From DATGIQ01 sp035295665 (GTDB lineage: Bacteria; Planctomycetota; Planctomycetia; Gemmatales; Gemmataceae), in contig DATGIQ010000207.1 in NCBI GenBank assembly GCA_035295665.1, positions 1-6,335 of the forward strand: a stretch of 6,335 nucleotides of DNA. Reading direction: 5' to 3'. Under the pieces are notes generated by a model. That model did not search any database. It was not told the DNA's origin and saw only the letters and a list, made by a program, of their open reading frames with translations. Position 1 is the stretch's first letter, and every line of letters begins with the position of its first letter. Made by a program: the position numbers and the translations under genes. Below are positions 1-6,178 of this stretch, one piece after another.

Positions 1-2070
1 CAGGCACAGCTGGAACGCGTGCCGGACTTGTCCTGCCACGCTCCTCTGGCCATGCTGCAACACCCGAGCAGCCAGGCCGTAAGCATACTCCGAGAAGCCG
101 GGGTCGTTGAGCAACGTCAGCGCCTGCAAAGGAGTATTCGAGCGATTCCGACGGGTGCAAGTCGTGCCAGCATCTGGAGCGTCGAACGCTGTCAGGGCCG
201 GGTGCGGGGCCGCCCGCCGAAAATCGGTGTACATCCCGCGCCGGTAGCGAGCAGGAGCCTGGCTCGGAACCCACGCCCGCTTGACCTGGGTGAACTGATC
301 GACGCCGTCCGGCTGTGGCGGCAAGACGCTGGGGCCGCCCACATGCCGATCGAGGAGTCCACTGGCAGCCAGAGCGACGTCGCGGACAACCTCGGCCTCG
401 AGCCGCAGCCGCCCTTGTCGAGCAAGCAGTCGATTCCGCGGGTCAATCGTGGTGAGGTCCGGGCGTGCCGTGGAGGACTGCCGGTAGGCCGCCGAAGTAA
501 GGATCTGCCGATGCACTGCCTTGAGCGACCAGCCGCCCTGCATGAACTCGGCCGCGAGCCAATCGAGCAACTCGGGGTGGCTCGGCGGCGCACCTTGGGT
601 GCCGAAGTCGTTTTCCGTTTCCACGAGCCCGAGGCCGAAATAATGTGCCCAGATGCGGTTCACGACCACGCGTGCCGTCAGCGGGTTCTCGGTGCTAACG
701 AGCCAGCGCGCCAGATCGAGCCGATTCGCTCCCGCAGATGAAGCGGAAAACGAAGCGTCTGGTCCGGTTCTCCGATGCAGGGGAGGGAGGACCGCCGGAG
801 TCCCCGGAGTGACAACCATGCCCTTGCGAGTGAAGTCACCGCCCTGGAGCAGGTGTGTCTCCCGTGGCGTTGCACGCTCCTGCAACACCATCGTCGTCAG
901 GCCCAGCTGCGGACCCCTTCTTGCCCGGACCGACGGCGCGACAGCCAGGTCGGCGGAAGCGAGCGGCAGCTTGGGCTCGTCTTGATTGTTGAAGAAGGCG
1001 AACAGTTGGTAGTACTCGCGTTGGCTGATCGGGTCGAACTTATGATTGTGGCATTGGCAGCAGCCGACCGTCAGACCCAGCCATACCGAGCCGGTCGTAT
1101 TGACGCGGTCAATCACTGCTTCCACACGGAATTGCTCTGGATCGACCCCACCCTCCTCGTTGATCTGGGTATTGCGGTGAAAACCGGTCGCGATTTTCTG
1201 GTCGAGCGTGGCGTTGGGGAGCAAGTCGCCGGCCAGTTGCTCCGTGGTAAACTGGTCGAACGGCAGATCCCGGTTGAGGGCGTGGATGACCCAGTCGCGG
1301 TAGGGCCAAATGGTGCGCGGCGAGTCGATGCTGTAGCCGTTGGAATCGGCGTAGCGGGCCAAGTCGAGCCAGTGCCGGCCCCACCGCTCCCCGTAATGGG
1401 GCGAGGCAAGCAGCCGCTCGATCTGGCGTTCGAAGGCATCCGGTCGCGCATCCTGGAGGAAGGCATCGACTTCCTCCAGCGTTGGCGGCAAGCCAGTCAG
1501 ATCCAGCGTGGCCCGGCGGAGGAGCGTCGCCCGATCGGCTTCCGGGGACGGGACAACCCCCTCCTTTTCCAGCCGCGCCAGAATGAAGGCGTCGATCGGG
1601 TTGCGGACCCAGCTCAGCCGCTTCACGGCCGGCACCAGCGGTCGCCGGATCGGCCGGAACGCCCAGTGGACAACCTTTGGTGTATCCAGTTGACCCTTGA
1701 TTTCGGAGACCGAACCCTTGGCCCCTTGATCAATCCACGCCTTGATCAGGGTAATTTCGGCGGCGGAAAGCGGTGGCTGCTTCAAAGGCATGGGCACCAC
1801 GCCGTCCGCGCCGGTAAGGGCTTTCACCAGCCGGCTGGCCCCGCCCTGGCCGGGGATGATCGCCGGGCCGGAGTTGCCGCCTTCTCTCAGGGCAGCCAGG
1901 GTGTCGACTCGTAAACCGCCGCGTTGCTTCGCCGGTCCGTGACAGGAAATGCACGAACGCAGGAACAGGGGCTCGATGTCCCGTGTGTAATCCACGGCCG
2001 AGTCTGCCGCCGCGGGCAGCGGAAGCAAGAAGCAGGCCGTCACAAGCAAATGGATGCGGAGTTCCGTCAT
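1..2070 (-). CDS. Secreted PSCyt1-PSCyt2(DUF1549)-PSD1(DUF1553) putative haem protein, C-terminus cut by window edge
   Basis: Reading leftwards from ATG 2070 the frame stays open for 690 codons to base 1, so the gene is partial at its 3' end. Residues 1-22 look like a Sec signal peptide (hydrophobic 8-19, then PAAA). A PSCyt1 cytochrome-c-like domain follows at about 28-118, with CISCH at 40-44 and a VVPMP motif whose Met94 could be the distal haem ligand. PSCyt2/DUF1549 covers about 135-355: HWAFRP (135-140), NPIDAFILARLE (157-168), GERWGRHWLDLARYADS (227-243), and a second CXXCH, CCQCH at 337-341, followed by NHKFDPI. A linker of about 90 residues carries QERATPRETH (397-406). PSD1/DUF1553 begins near Asn449 and includes RNRSNTPLQALTLLNDP (641-657). 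These domain architectures are planctomycete hallmarks; a periplasmic or envelope redox role is inferred and no substrate is known. The start lies 26 nt after the FecR-LamG stop, so the gene is probably co-transcribed. The ribosome site is weak (GGTGAT, 2081-2086); a GTG at 2085 is a less likely start. Confidence 0.93.
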   Translation of the reverse strand, partial: MTELRIHLLVTACFLLPLPAAADSAVDYTRDIEPLFLRSCISCHGPAKQRGGLRVDTLAALREGGNSGPAIIPGQGGASRLVKALTGADGVVPMPLKQPPLSAAEITLIKAWIDQGAKGSVSEIKGQLDTPKVVHWAFRPIRRPLVPAVKRLSWVRNPIDAFILARLEKEGVVPSPEADRATLLRRATLDLTGLPPTLEEVDAFLQDARPDAFERQIERLLASPHYGERWGRHWLDLARYADSNGYSIDSPRTIWPYRDWVIHALNRDLPFDQFTTEQLAGDLLPNATLDQKIATGFHRNTQINEEGGVDPEQFRVEAVIDRVNTTGSVWLGLTVGCCQCHNHKFDPISQREYYQLFAFFNNQDEPKLPLASADLAVAPSVRARRGPQLGLTTMVLQERATPRETHLLQGGDFTRKGMVVTPGTPAVLPPLHRRTGPDASFSASSAGANRLDLARWLVSTENPLTARVVVNRIWAHYFGLGLVETENDFGTQGAPPSHPELLDWLAAEFMQGGWSLKAVHRQILTSAAYRQSSTARPDLTTIDPRNRLLARQGRLRLEAEVVRDVALAASGLLDRHVGGPSVLPPQPDGVDQFTQVKRAWVPSQAPARYRRGMYTDFRRAAPHPALTAFDAPDAGTTCTRRNRSNTPLQALTLLNDPGFSEYAYGLAARVLQHGQRSVAGQVRHAFQLCL

Positions 2071-2096
2071 TGTTCTGTATATCACCAGGGGCGGGA

Positions 2097-3776
2097 CTAC
2101 TGCTCCACGCGGAGTCCGGCGTGGTGTCGAATTTCCTCGACCGTGAGGGGCCGGTCGTAAACAGCCAATTCATCAATCCGCCCTTCGAAGGGACGGATTT
2201 CGCCCGTCTGCGGAGGCAGGGCTCGTTGCTTCAATCGTCCCACCAGCAGCCAGCACGGCGTGGTGGCAGCGAGCGGGTCGGGTGGGTTCGGAGCCGCGGG
2301 AGACGAACCTACGAGACGGCCGTCGATGTACAGCTCCAGGCTCTCCCCCGCTTTTTGACCAACCACGTGATGCCACAGGGCCGGCATGAAACTGCGGCGA
2401 GAGAAAACATTCACACCGCCGGACAAGCTGGGCGGCCAGCGGTCGAGGAAGCGGACGGCGCACGGCTCAAACAGCGAGCGCTGGCTGCGCGCGGTCAGCT
2501 CCAGCAGAGAGACATGGTGCTCGTCCGCACCATGTTCCCGATCGATCAGGGAAACCAGGGCGTTCTGTCCGAGCGAATCCGCCTGGACCCAGAGTTCCAG
2601 AGCATAACCCTGACCCAAACCGCGGGGTGGTGACCATGAGCCGTCCATCAGGAGTGCCTGCTTGGGATCGTCGGCCTGAAAGAGGGCCCAGTGATTGCCC
2701 TCCGGCGTTCCGTCCTGACGTACTCCTCCCAGGACGCGCAAGCTGGGTCTATCGGCCAGCTCGTTCGGTACGCGTCCTGAGCTCCACTGCTCGAACCGCC
2801 AGTATCCCCAGGGCTTTGCGGCGAGGACCTCAGCCGGGTAGTCCGGGGCCAGTTCCAGGTTGGGCGGCGGGAGTTCCGGGACCGGCACGAAACGGGCTTG
2901 CTGCGGTGCAACCTCCTGGATGCGGGCGGCCCCTGGATCCACCTCGACCGCCTTGTGATGCTGGACCAAGGCACTATGAACCGAGTGGCCGTTCGACCCC
3001 AGGACGGACAGCGCCGCTTCGCCCTTGAACACCATCAAATCCGCAGGCCTCCCTGGCGTCAGGTTCAGCCCGAACTCCGTTCCGAGATCGACTACCTCAT
3101 AACCGGGCGCCAAGACGGTGAACCCCTCGGCTCCGAGCGGAACCCGAGCACGAAGCTTACCCTGCTGGCAGAACACGCGATCCATGGTACGTAATTCCAC
3201 GTCGGCCGGACCTTCCATCGTCAGCAAGACACCACTAAAAAATGCCAGGGTCAGCCGACCGGATCGAAGGTGTAGCCGACCCGCCGTTACGATTCCTCCC
3301 ACCTCCGGTTGCAGACCTTCCCCTGGTTCCCACTCAACGTTGTCGAGCTTGACCGCGGTCGCGAGTTCCACAGGGTTTTCGACGGGCACAGTGCCCTTTG
3401 TCTCCGGCGTTTTTCCCGGCCGGAGGAAGGGGTAGATGCTGAGAGCCACCAGAGCCGCTGCTGCCACGGCCAACCAACGCTGGCCGGACCTACGCCAGCG
3501 CGACCGAGGCCGGGCCGCCTCCAGCACACGGTGTGAGAGAGAATCGACGGTAGCCCTTTCCTCAACGGACCATCCCAGCTCATCTTCGAGCCGAAGCCAG
3601 CGTGGCTCGGACGATTGGACGACCTTGAGCATGCCCAGCAGGCGAATCTCATCGATGAATGCACGGCGGAAGGCCGCGTCCTCTCGGAGCCGGGCCAGCA
3701 AGGCCACACGCCGCTCTTCGCTGGGTTCCTCTTCGCTCAGCCAGGCGGCCAACAGGTCGCGCAGGTCTTTGTCCAT
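2097..3776 (-). CDS. FecR-domain / LamG-domain single-pass membrane protein, putative anti-sigma sensor
   Basis: The protein has 559 residues from ATG 3776. Residues 1-95 are charged, probably helical and lack a signal peptide (MDKDLRDLLAAWL, then a run rich in E and R), as in cytoplasmic heads of FecR-type anti-sigma proteins. One transmembrane segment lies at about 101-118, preceded by an arginine-rich stretch (91-100) that favours an N-in, C-out topology. A FecR-like beta domain spans about 160-280, with the hallmark VVDLGTEFGL at 228-237. A LamG/concanavalin-A-like fold spans about 320-555, marked by YALELWVQ (391-398), LWHHVVG with ELYIDGRLVGS (467-491), and FEGRIDELAVYDRPLT (530-545). 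LamG domains often bind glycans or act in adhesion; the ligand here is unknown. The gene sits directly after an ECF sigma gene and overlaps its stop by one base (TGATG), which suggests translational coupling and stoichiometric synthesis. A role in restraining or activating that sigma factor is inferred by analogy with FecI/FecR. A TTG at 3779 is in frame, but ATG 3776 is better placed for the ribosome site. Confidence 0.92.
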   Translation of the reverse strand: MDKDLRDLLAAWLSEEEPSEERRVALLARLREDAAFRRAFIDEIRLLGMLKVVQSSEPRWLRLEDELGWSVEERATVDSLSHRVLEAARPRSRWRRSGQRWLAVAAAALVALSIYPFLRPGKTPETKGTVPVENPVELATAVKLDNVEWEPGEGLQPEVGGIVTAGRLHLRSGRLTLAFFSGVLLTMEGPADVELRTMDRVFCQQGKLRARVPLGAEGFTVLAPGYEVVDLGTEFGLNLTPGRPADLMVFKGEAALSVLGSNGHSVHSALVQHHKAVEVDPGAARIQEVAPQQARFVPVPELPPPNLELAPDYPAEVLAAKPWGYWRFEQWSSGRVPNELADRPSLRVLGGVRQDGTPEGNHWALFQADDPKQALLMDGSWSPPRGLGQGYALELWVQADSLGQNALVSLIDREHGADEHHVSLLELTARSQRSLFEPCAVRFLDRWPPSLSGGVNVFSRRSFMPALWHHVVGQKAGESLELYIDGRLVGSSPAAPNPPDPLAATTPCWLLVGRLKQRALPPQTGEIRPFEGRIDELAVYDRPLTVEEIRHHAGLRVEQ

Positions 3777-4333
3777 CAATTCGATTCCTTCTCCAGACAG
3801 TCCCGTAGCAACTGGTGGGCACGGTAGTGAAGGTTATAGATGGCTCCGACCGTGGTTGCCATCGCCTGCGCCAGCTCGACCGGTCGATTACCATCCAGAC
3901 CTGCCCGCACCACGCGGCGGAGACGCTCGGGCAATTGGGCAATACAGCGGAGCAGCCGTTCAATCAAGTCCGCCCGGTCCGAGGCAGCCGCTTGTTCCAG
4001 ATCCTCTTCCAGGGTCCGGGCTACCTCCTCCCGGAAGCGTTGCATCGCCTGGTTCCGGCGTGAGGTACTGCGGAAGTAATTGCGCAGCTTGTTCCGGGCG
4101 ATGCCGCGCAACCACGCACCGAAGTCCTCATCCCGACGGTACCCGGACAGACTGCGCAGCGCCGTAAGGAAGACTTCCTGGGCGAGGTCATCCACATCCT
4201 CCAAGTGATGCACCTGGCTCGCCAGGTAACTGCGCAAGGGTAGGGCATATACGTGCACCACGCGGCTAAATGCATCGGTCCGGCCGCGCTCAATCTCATC
4301 CAGAGCGGCCTCAATGTCCAAACGTCCACCCAT
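3776..4333 (-). CDS. ECF RNA polymerase sigma factor
   Basis: The protein has 185 residues, the normal ECF size, with only regions 2 and 4. Region 2 covers about 18-88: DDLAQEVFLTALRSL (48-62) is the core-binding and -10-recognition part, and FGAWLRGIARNKLRNYFR (71-88) ends region 2.4. Region 4 covers about 127-180: LPERLRRVVRAGLDG, then the helix-turn-helix ELAQAMATTVGAIYNLHYRAHQLLRDCL (153-180). The style resembles the Rhodopirellula/Verrucomicrobium ECF group (TIGR02989), recalled rather than searched. The start is firm: ATG 4333 has an AAGGA ribosome site (4342-4346) 8 nt upstream, and an in-frame TAG at 4364-4366 precludes a longer protein. It is the first gene of the minus-strand unit and should direct RNA polymerase to a small regulon, possibly including its own operon. 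Region 4 departs from the usual 'KEIA..L..S.GTVKSRL' wording, so its -35 preference may be atypical. I am confident of the family, not of the regulon. Confidence 0.96.
   Translation of the reverse strand: MGGRLDIEAALDEIERGRTDAFSRVVHVYALPLRSYLASQVHHLEDVDDLAQEVFLTALRSLSGYRRDEDFGAWLRGIARNKLRNYFRSTSRRNQAMQRFREEVARTLEEDLEQAAASDRADLIERLLRCIAQLPERLRRVVRAGLDGNRPVELAQAMATTVGAIYNLHYRAHQLLRDCLEKESN
3786..3794 (-). promoter_or_regulatory. Ribosome binding site of the FecR-LamG gene, inside the sigma gene
   Basis: On the minus strand GGAGAAGGA lies within the last codons of the sigma factor gene, 9 nt before ATG 3776. It supports ATG 3776 rather than TTG 3779 as the start, and together with the TGATG overlap points to coupled translation of the two genes. 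Confidence 0.7.
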
Positions 4334-4385
4334 CGCCGCTTTCCTTCGTACTGGCCCACAGACCTAATTCGCCGAAGCGGTTCAT

Positions 4386-4434
4386 TTCTCACGGCACCCG
4401 CCAAAAAGAAAAAAACGGGTCCCTCGTGTGAGAA
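4386..4434. repeat. Nested inverted repeat around an A-rich tract, upstream of the sigma gene
   Basis: The outer arms TTCTCAC (4386-4392) and GTGAGAA (4428-4434) are perfect 7-bp complements. Inside them ACCCG (4396-4400) and CGGGT (4416-4420) form a second perfect stem around a 15-nt A-rich loop (CCAAAAAGAAAAAAA). Internal loops of 3 and 7 nt separate the stems. On the minus strand the loop becomes T-rich. It lies 53 bp upstream of the sigma start, so it could be a leader structure, an operator or a weak transcription attenuator. A chance origin is not excluded, since a single 7-bp pair over this distance is not rare. Confidence 0.35.
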
Positions 4435-4567
4435 CCACGCCACTGCGGCGAACTAACGAATATGGGGTTGAAGCGGTTGACCTTTTCGGTTTCGCGGCGT
4501 TCGTCGTAGCAAGCGTTGAATCCGCCCGGTGGTCGTGGGTACTTTGGCCACACCAGCCCGAAGCATC

Positions 4568-4584
4568 CGCTCATTGGCTGAGCG
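4568..4584. promoter_or_regulatory. Short dyad, possible operator over the DUF1559 promoter
   Basis: CGCTCA and TGAGCG are perfect 6-bp inverted arms around a 5-nt centre (TTGGC). The dyad covers the candidate -35 hexamer (TTGGCT, 4574-4579) of the plus-strand unit, where a bound repressor would block polymerase. Because it lies upstream of the expected transcript start it would act as DNA, not RNA. A 6-bp dyad is expected about once by chance in a region this size, so confidence is low. Confidence 0.25.
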
Positions 4585-4602
4585 AACGTTTCCGGTTAGG
4601 AT
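4574..4602 (+). promoter_or_regulatory. Candidate sigma-70-type promoter for DUF1559-lipoprotein unit
   Basis: TTGGCT (4574-4579) and TAGGAT (4597-4602) each match four of six positions of the -35 and -10 consensus and are separated by an ideal 17 bp. A start of transcription near 4609 would leave a leader of about 50 nt before ATG 4659. Judged by eye only; planctomycete promoters are poorly defined. Confidence 0.35.
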
Positions 4603-4658
4603 ATGCACGCTTCGCGCATTGTGTTTCGGTATTATCCTTTTCCATCTGGGAGTAAACG

Positions 4659-5723
4659 ATGATCCTGTCCTCTCCACGATCGTGTACTGGCCGTGGCCGG
4701 TCGGCCTTCACGCTGATCGAGTTGCTGGTCGTGATCGCCATCATCGCCGTCCTGATCGGCCTGCTCTTGCCAGCCGTGCAGAAAGTTCGCGATGCGGCCA
4801 ATCGCATGCGCTGTGCCAATAACTTGAAGCAGATGGCTCTCGCCTGCCACAACTACCACGACGTGAATGGCAAGTTGCCGACGTACTCCACGGGCGGGAA
4901 CCTCGGCGAAAATCCCAGTACCCAAGCGTCTGCCCATTTTCTGCTGCTGCCGTTTGTCGAGCAGGACGCCTTGTACAAGCAAGCGGTCGACGCCAAGGGA
5001 GCGGCCATCTCCTGGCTTGTCCGTACCGTGCCGGTCAAGACCTTTTGGTGTCCAAACGACTCGTCCACGTCGCTTGGACAGTTCTCCATCAGCGAGTCCG
5101 GGGAAACGGCGGATCTGATGAACGCCCGGCTCTCCTTTAACGGCGTCGGGTTCGGGGTCACGAACTACGCCTACAATGCGCAGGTAGGCACGGGGAGGAT
5201 GTCCTTGCCACAGATCAGCGATGGGACCTCCAACACCGTACTGTTCGCCGAGCGGATGGGTCACTGCAACGGCCAGAACTTTCCCTACCCCGGTGCGAAC
5301 CCCAATTTGTTGGCCACCTCGTTCACGTTCAGCATCTGGACGCGGGGACCGTGGGTGACCGGGACCAGCGCGTGGGCGGATGGGGTCGGATCCAACTCCG
5401 ATGCCTGGTGGGACAACCCCGTCTTCGATTCGCCGACGACACCCCCCAATCCTTGCAGCTCGTCGACTTGTGGCCCGCGCAGTGATCCGAACTTCCGCCA
5501 GAACTGGAACGGCGGCGTGGTCAATCCAGGCGGGATCCAGGGAAATCCCCGCCCCATGCAGTGCGATTATCGCCGGCTCCAGGCCTTGCATGGCGATGTG
5601 ATGAACTCGGCACTCGCCGACGGCAGCGTCCGCACCATCGCCGCCAACATCAGCGCGTCCACGTGGGCAATCGTCTGCAATCCCAAAGACGGTTTGATTC
5701 CCGGTGCCGACTGGAATAATTGA
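4659..5723 (+). CDS. DUF1559 pseudopilin-like protein (prepilin N-terminal domain, H-X9-DG C-terminus)
   Basis: The 354-residue protein opens with a type-II-pseudopilin-like leader: basic residues 1-15, then AFTLIELLVVIAIIAVLIG (16-34) with Glu at +5 (Glu21) of the predicted mature protein and a hydrophobic helix to about 39, followed by LLPAVQKVRDAANRMRC. A prepilin peptidase would cut between Ala16 and Phe17; the residue before the cut is Ala rather than the usual Gly. Other family marks are NNLKQMALACHNYHD (54-68), ISDGTSNTVLFAER (186-199) and the C-terminal H-X9-DG signature, His311 to Asp321-Gly322 (HGDVMNSALADG). The length is normal for this family, which is present in many copies in planctomycete genomes. 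Its function is unknown; assembly into a surface or periplasmic fibre is inferred from the N-terminus. ATG 4659 has GGGAG 6 nt upstream (4648-4652). It is followed after 20 nt by a lipoprotein gene, so the two are probably one operon. Confidence 0.96.
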   Translation: MILSSPRSCTGRGRSAFTLIELLVVIAIIAVLIGLLLPAVQKVRDAANRMRCANNLKQMALACHNYHDVNGKLPTYSTGGNLGENPSTQASAHFLLLPFVEQDALYKQAVDAKGAAISWLVRTVPVKTFWCPNDSSTSLGQFSISESGETADLMNARLSFNGVGFGVTNYAYNAQVGTGRMSLPQISDGTSNTVLFAERMGHCNGQNFPYPGANPNLLATSFTFSIWTRGPWVTGTSAWADGVGSNSDAWWDNPVFDSPTTPPNPCSSSTCGPRSDPNFRQNWNGGVVNPGGIQGNPRPMQCDYRRLQALHGDVMNSALADGSVRTIAANISASTWAIVCNPKDGLIPGADWNN

Positions 5724-5731
5724 AGGAAGCT

Positions 5732-5735
5732 GGAG
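5732..5735 (+). promoter_or_regulatory. Ribosome binding site fixing the lipoprotein start
   Basis: GGAG lies 8 nt before ATG 5744, with AAGGAAG just upstream (5723-5729). This favours ATG 5744 over the in-frame TTG at 5720, which would overlap the DUF1559 stop and place eight extra residues, two of them acidic, before the signal peptide. Confidence 0.65.
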
Positions 5736-5743
5736 ATGTTGCA

Positions 5744-6178
5744 ATGACACGAATAGTCCGTCGGCTCCGGTGCATCTTGGCCATTCTTGTCCTTACCGGC
5801 GGGTGCTCCCAAGCGGCGAAGATAGGGCAACTTTCCGGCACGGTGACGTTTAAAGGGAAGCCGGTACCGGCCGGGTACATCTCGTTCATGCCCGATACCA
5901 CCGGGGGCAACCTTGGGCAAGTCAAAGTCGCGCAGATTCATGATGGAGCGTATGACACTGCCTTGGAGCCGAATCCGGGCATCTCTCCTGGCGCCATGGT
6001 GATTCGAATTGCTGGGTTTGACGGCAAGAAGCAAAAGGGATTTTCCCAAGGCAAACAGATCTTCAACCCCTACGAGGTGCGGGCCACCGTGGCGAATGGA
6101 ACGTCGACGATGGATTTCACGGTGCCGCCGTCGGCTGCGGACCGCCTGCGAATTGAGCCAACCTCGGATGAGCCTTGA
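5744..6178 (+). CDS. Small lipoprotein with transthyretin/carboxypeptidase-regulatory-like beta domain
   Basis: The 144-residue protein begins with a lipoprotein-type signal: basic MTRIVRRLR, hydrophobic ILAILVLTGG, then Cys21 as the probable lipidated residue. The lipobox TGGC is imperfect because the -3 position is Thr rather than Leu, although a Leu is at -4. The mature part opens with GQLSGTVTFKGKPVPAGYIS (28-47), a pattern typical of carboxypeptidase-regulatory or transthyretin-like beta-sandwich domains, and closes with TMDFTVPPSAADRLRIEP, a wording common in small planctomycete lipoproteins. Function is unknown; attachment to the envelope is inferred. It lies 20 nt behind the DUF1559 gene, a pairing often met in planctomycetes, and may act with it. 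Its last 62 nt overlap the end of a convergent gene on the other strand; the conserved tail shows that the plus-strand frame is genuine in the overlap. Confidence 0.88.
   Translation: MTRIVRRLRCILAILVLTGGCSQAAKIGQLSGTVTFKGKPVPAGYISFMPDTTGGNLGQVKVAQIHDGAYDTALEPNPGISPGAMVIRIAGFDGKKQKGFSQGKQIFNPYEVRATVANGTSTMDFTVPPSAADRLRIEPTSDEP

Larger units (their letters stand above)
4334..4658. other. Divergent intergenic region between the sigma and DUF1559 units
   Basis: These 325 bp separate two divergently transcribed units and must carry both of their promoters. The plus side has a plausible sigma-70-type promoter (4574-4602) with a dyad across its -35. The minus side has a nested inverted repeat (4386-4434) enclosing an A-rich tract (T-rich on the minus strand), but I see no convincing -35/-10 pair for the sigma gene; an ECF-type autoregulated promoter with unknown consensus could be there. 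TTGACC at 4477-4482 resembles a plus-strand -35 but has no good -10 at 16-18 nt. Short frames crossing the region have no recognisable protein features. Confidence 0.7.

Noticed and set aside
775..1914. Long plus-strand open frame of 379 codons, with another of 240 codons at 19-741
   Set aside because: Both lie antisense to the DUF1549/DUF1553 gene, whose minus-strand frame is continuous and full of family motifs. The plus-strand translations show no recognisable domain; they are GC-rich codon shadows.
1..2070. Possible frameshifted or broken cytochrome-like gene, because only short stop-bounded minus-strand frames appear there
   Set aside because: Direct translation from ATG 2070 gives one unbroken frame of 690 codons to the window edge; the gene is merely cut by the boundary.
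1730..2176. Minus-strand open frame of 148 codons across the FecR-LamG / cytochrome gene junction
   Set aside because: It overlaps two real genes on the same strand in another frame and encodes an arginine- and proline-rich shadow sequence without family features.
4477..4482. TTGACC as a -35 box for the plus-strand unit
   Set aside because: No acceptable -10 lies 16-18 bp downstream (about 4499-4506 reads GTTCGTCG), and it is about 180 bp from the DUF1559 start.
4630..4635. TATTAT as an alternative -10 box for the DUF1559 gene
   Set aside because: No -35-like hexamer occurs at a suitable distance, and transcription would begin almost on top of the ribosome site at 4648-4652.
4632..5750. Minus-strand open frame of 372 codons opposite the DUF1559 gene
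   Set aside because: It mirrors the whole of a well-supported DUF1559 gene, has no domain or signal features, and is explained by high third-position GC on the coding strand.
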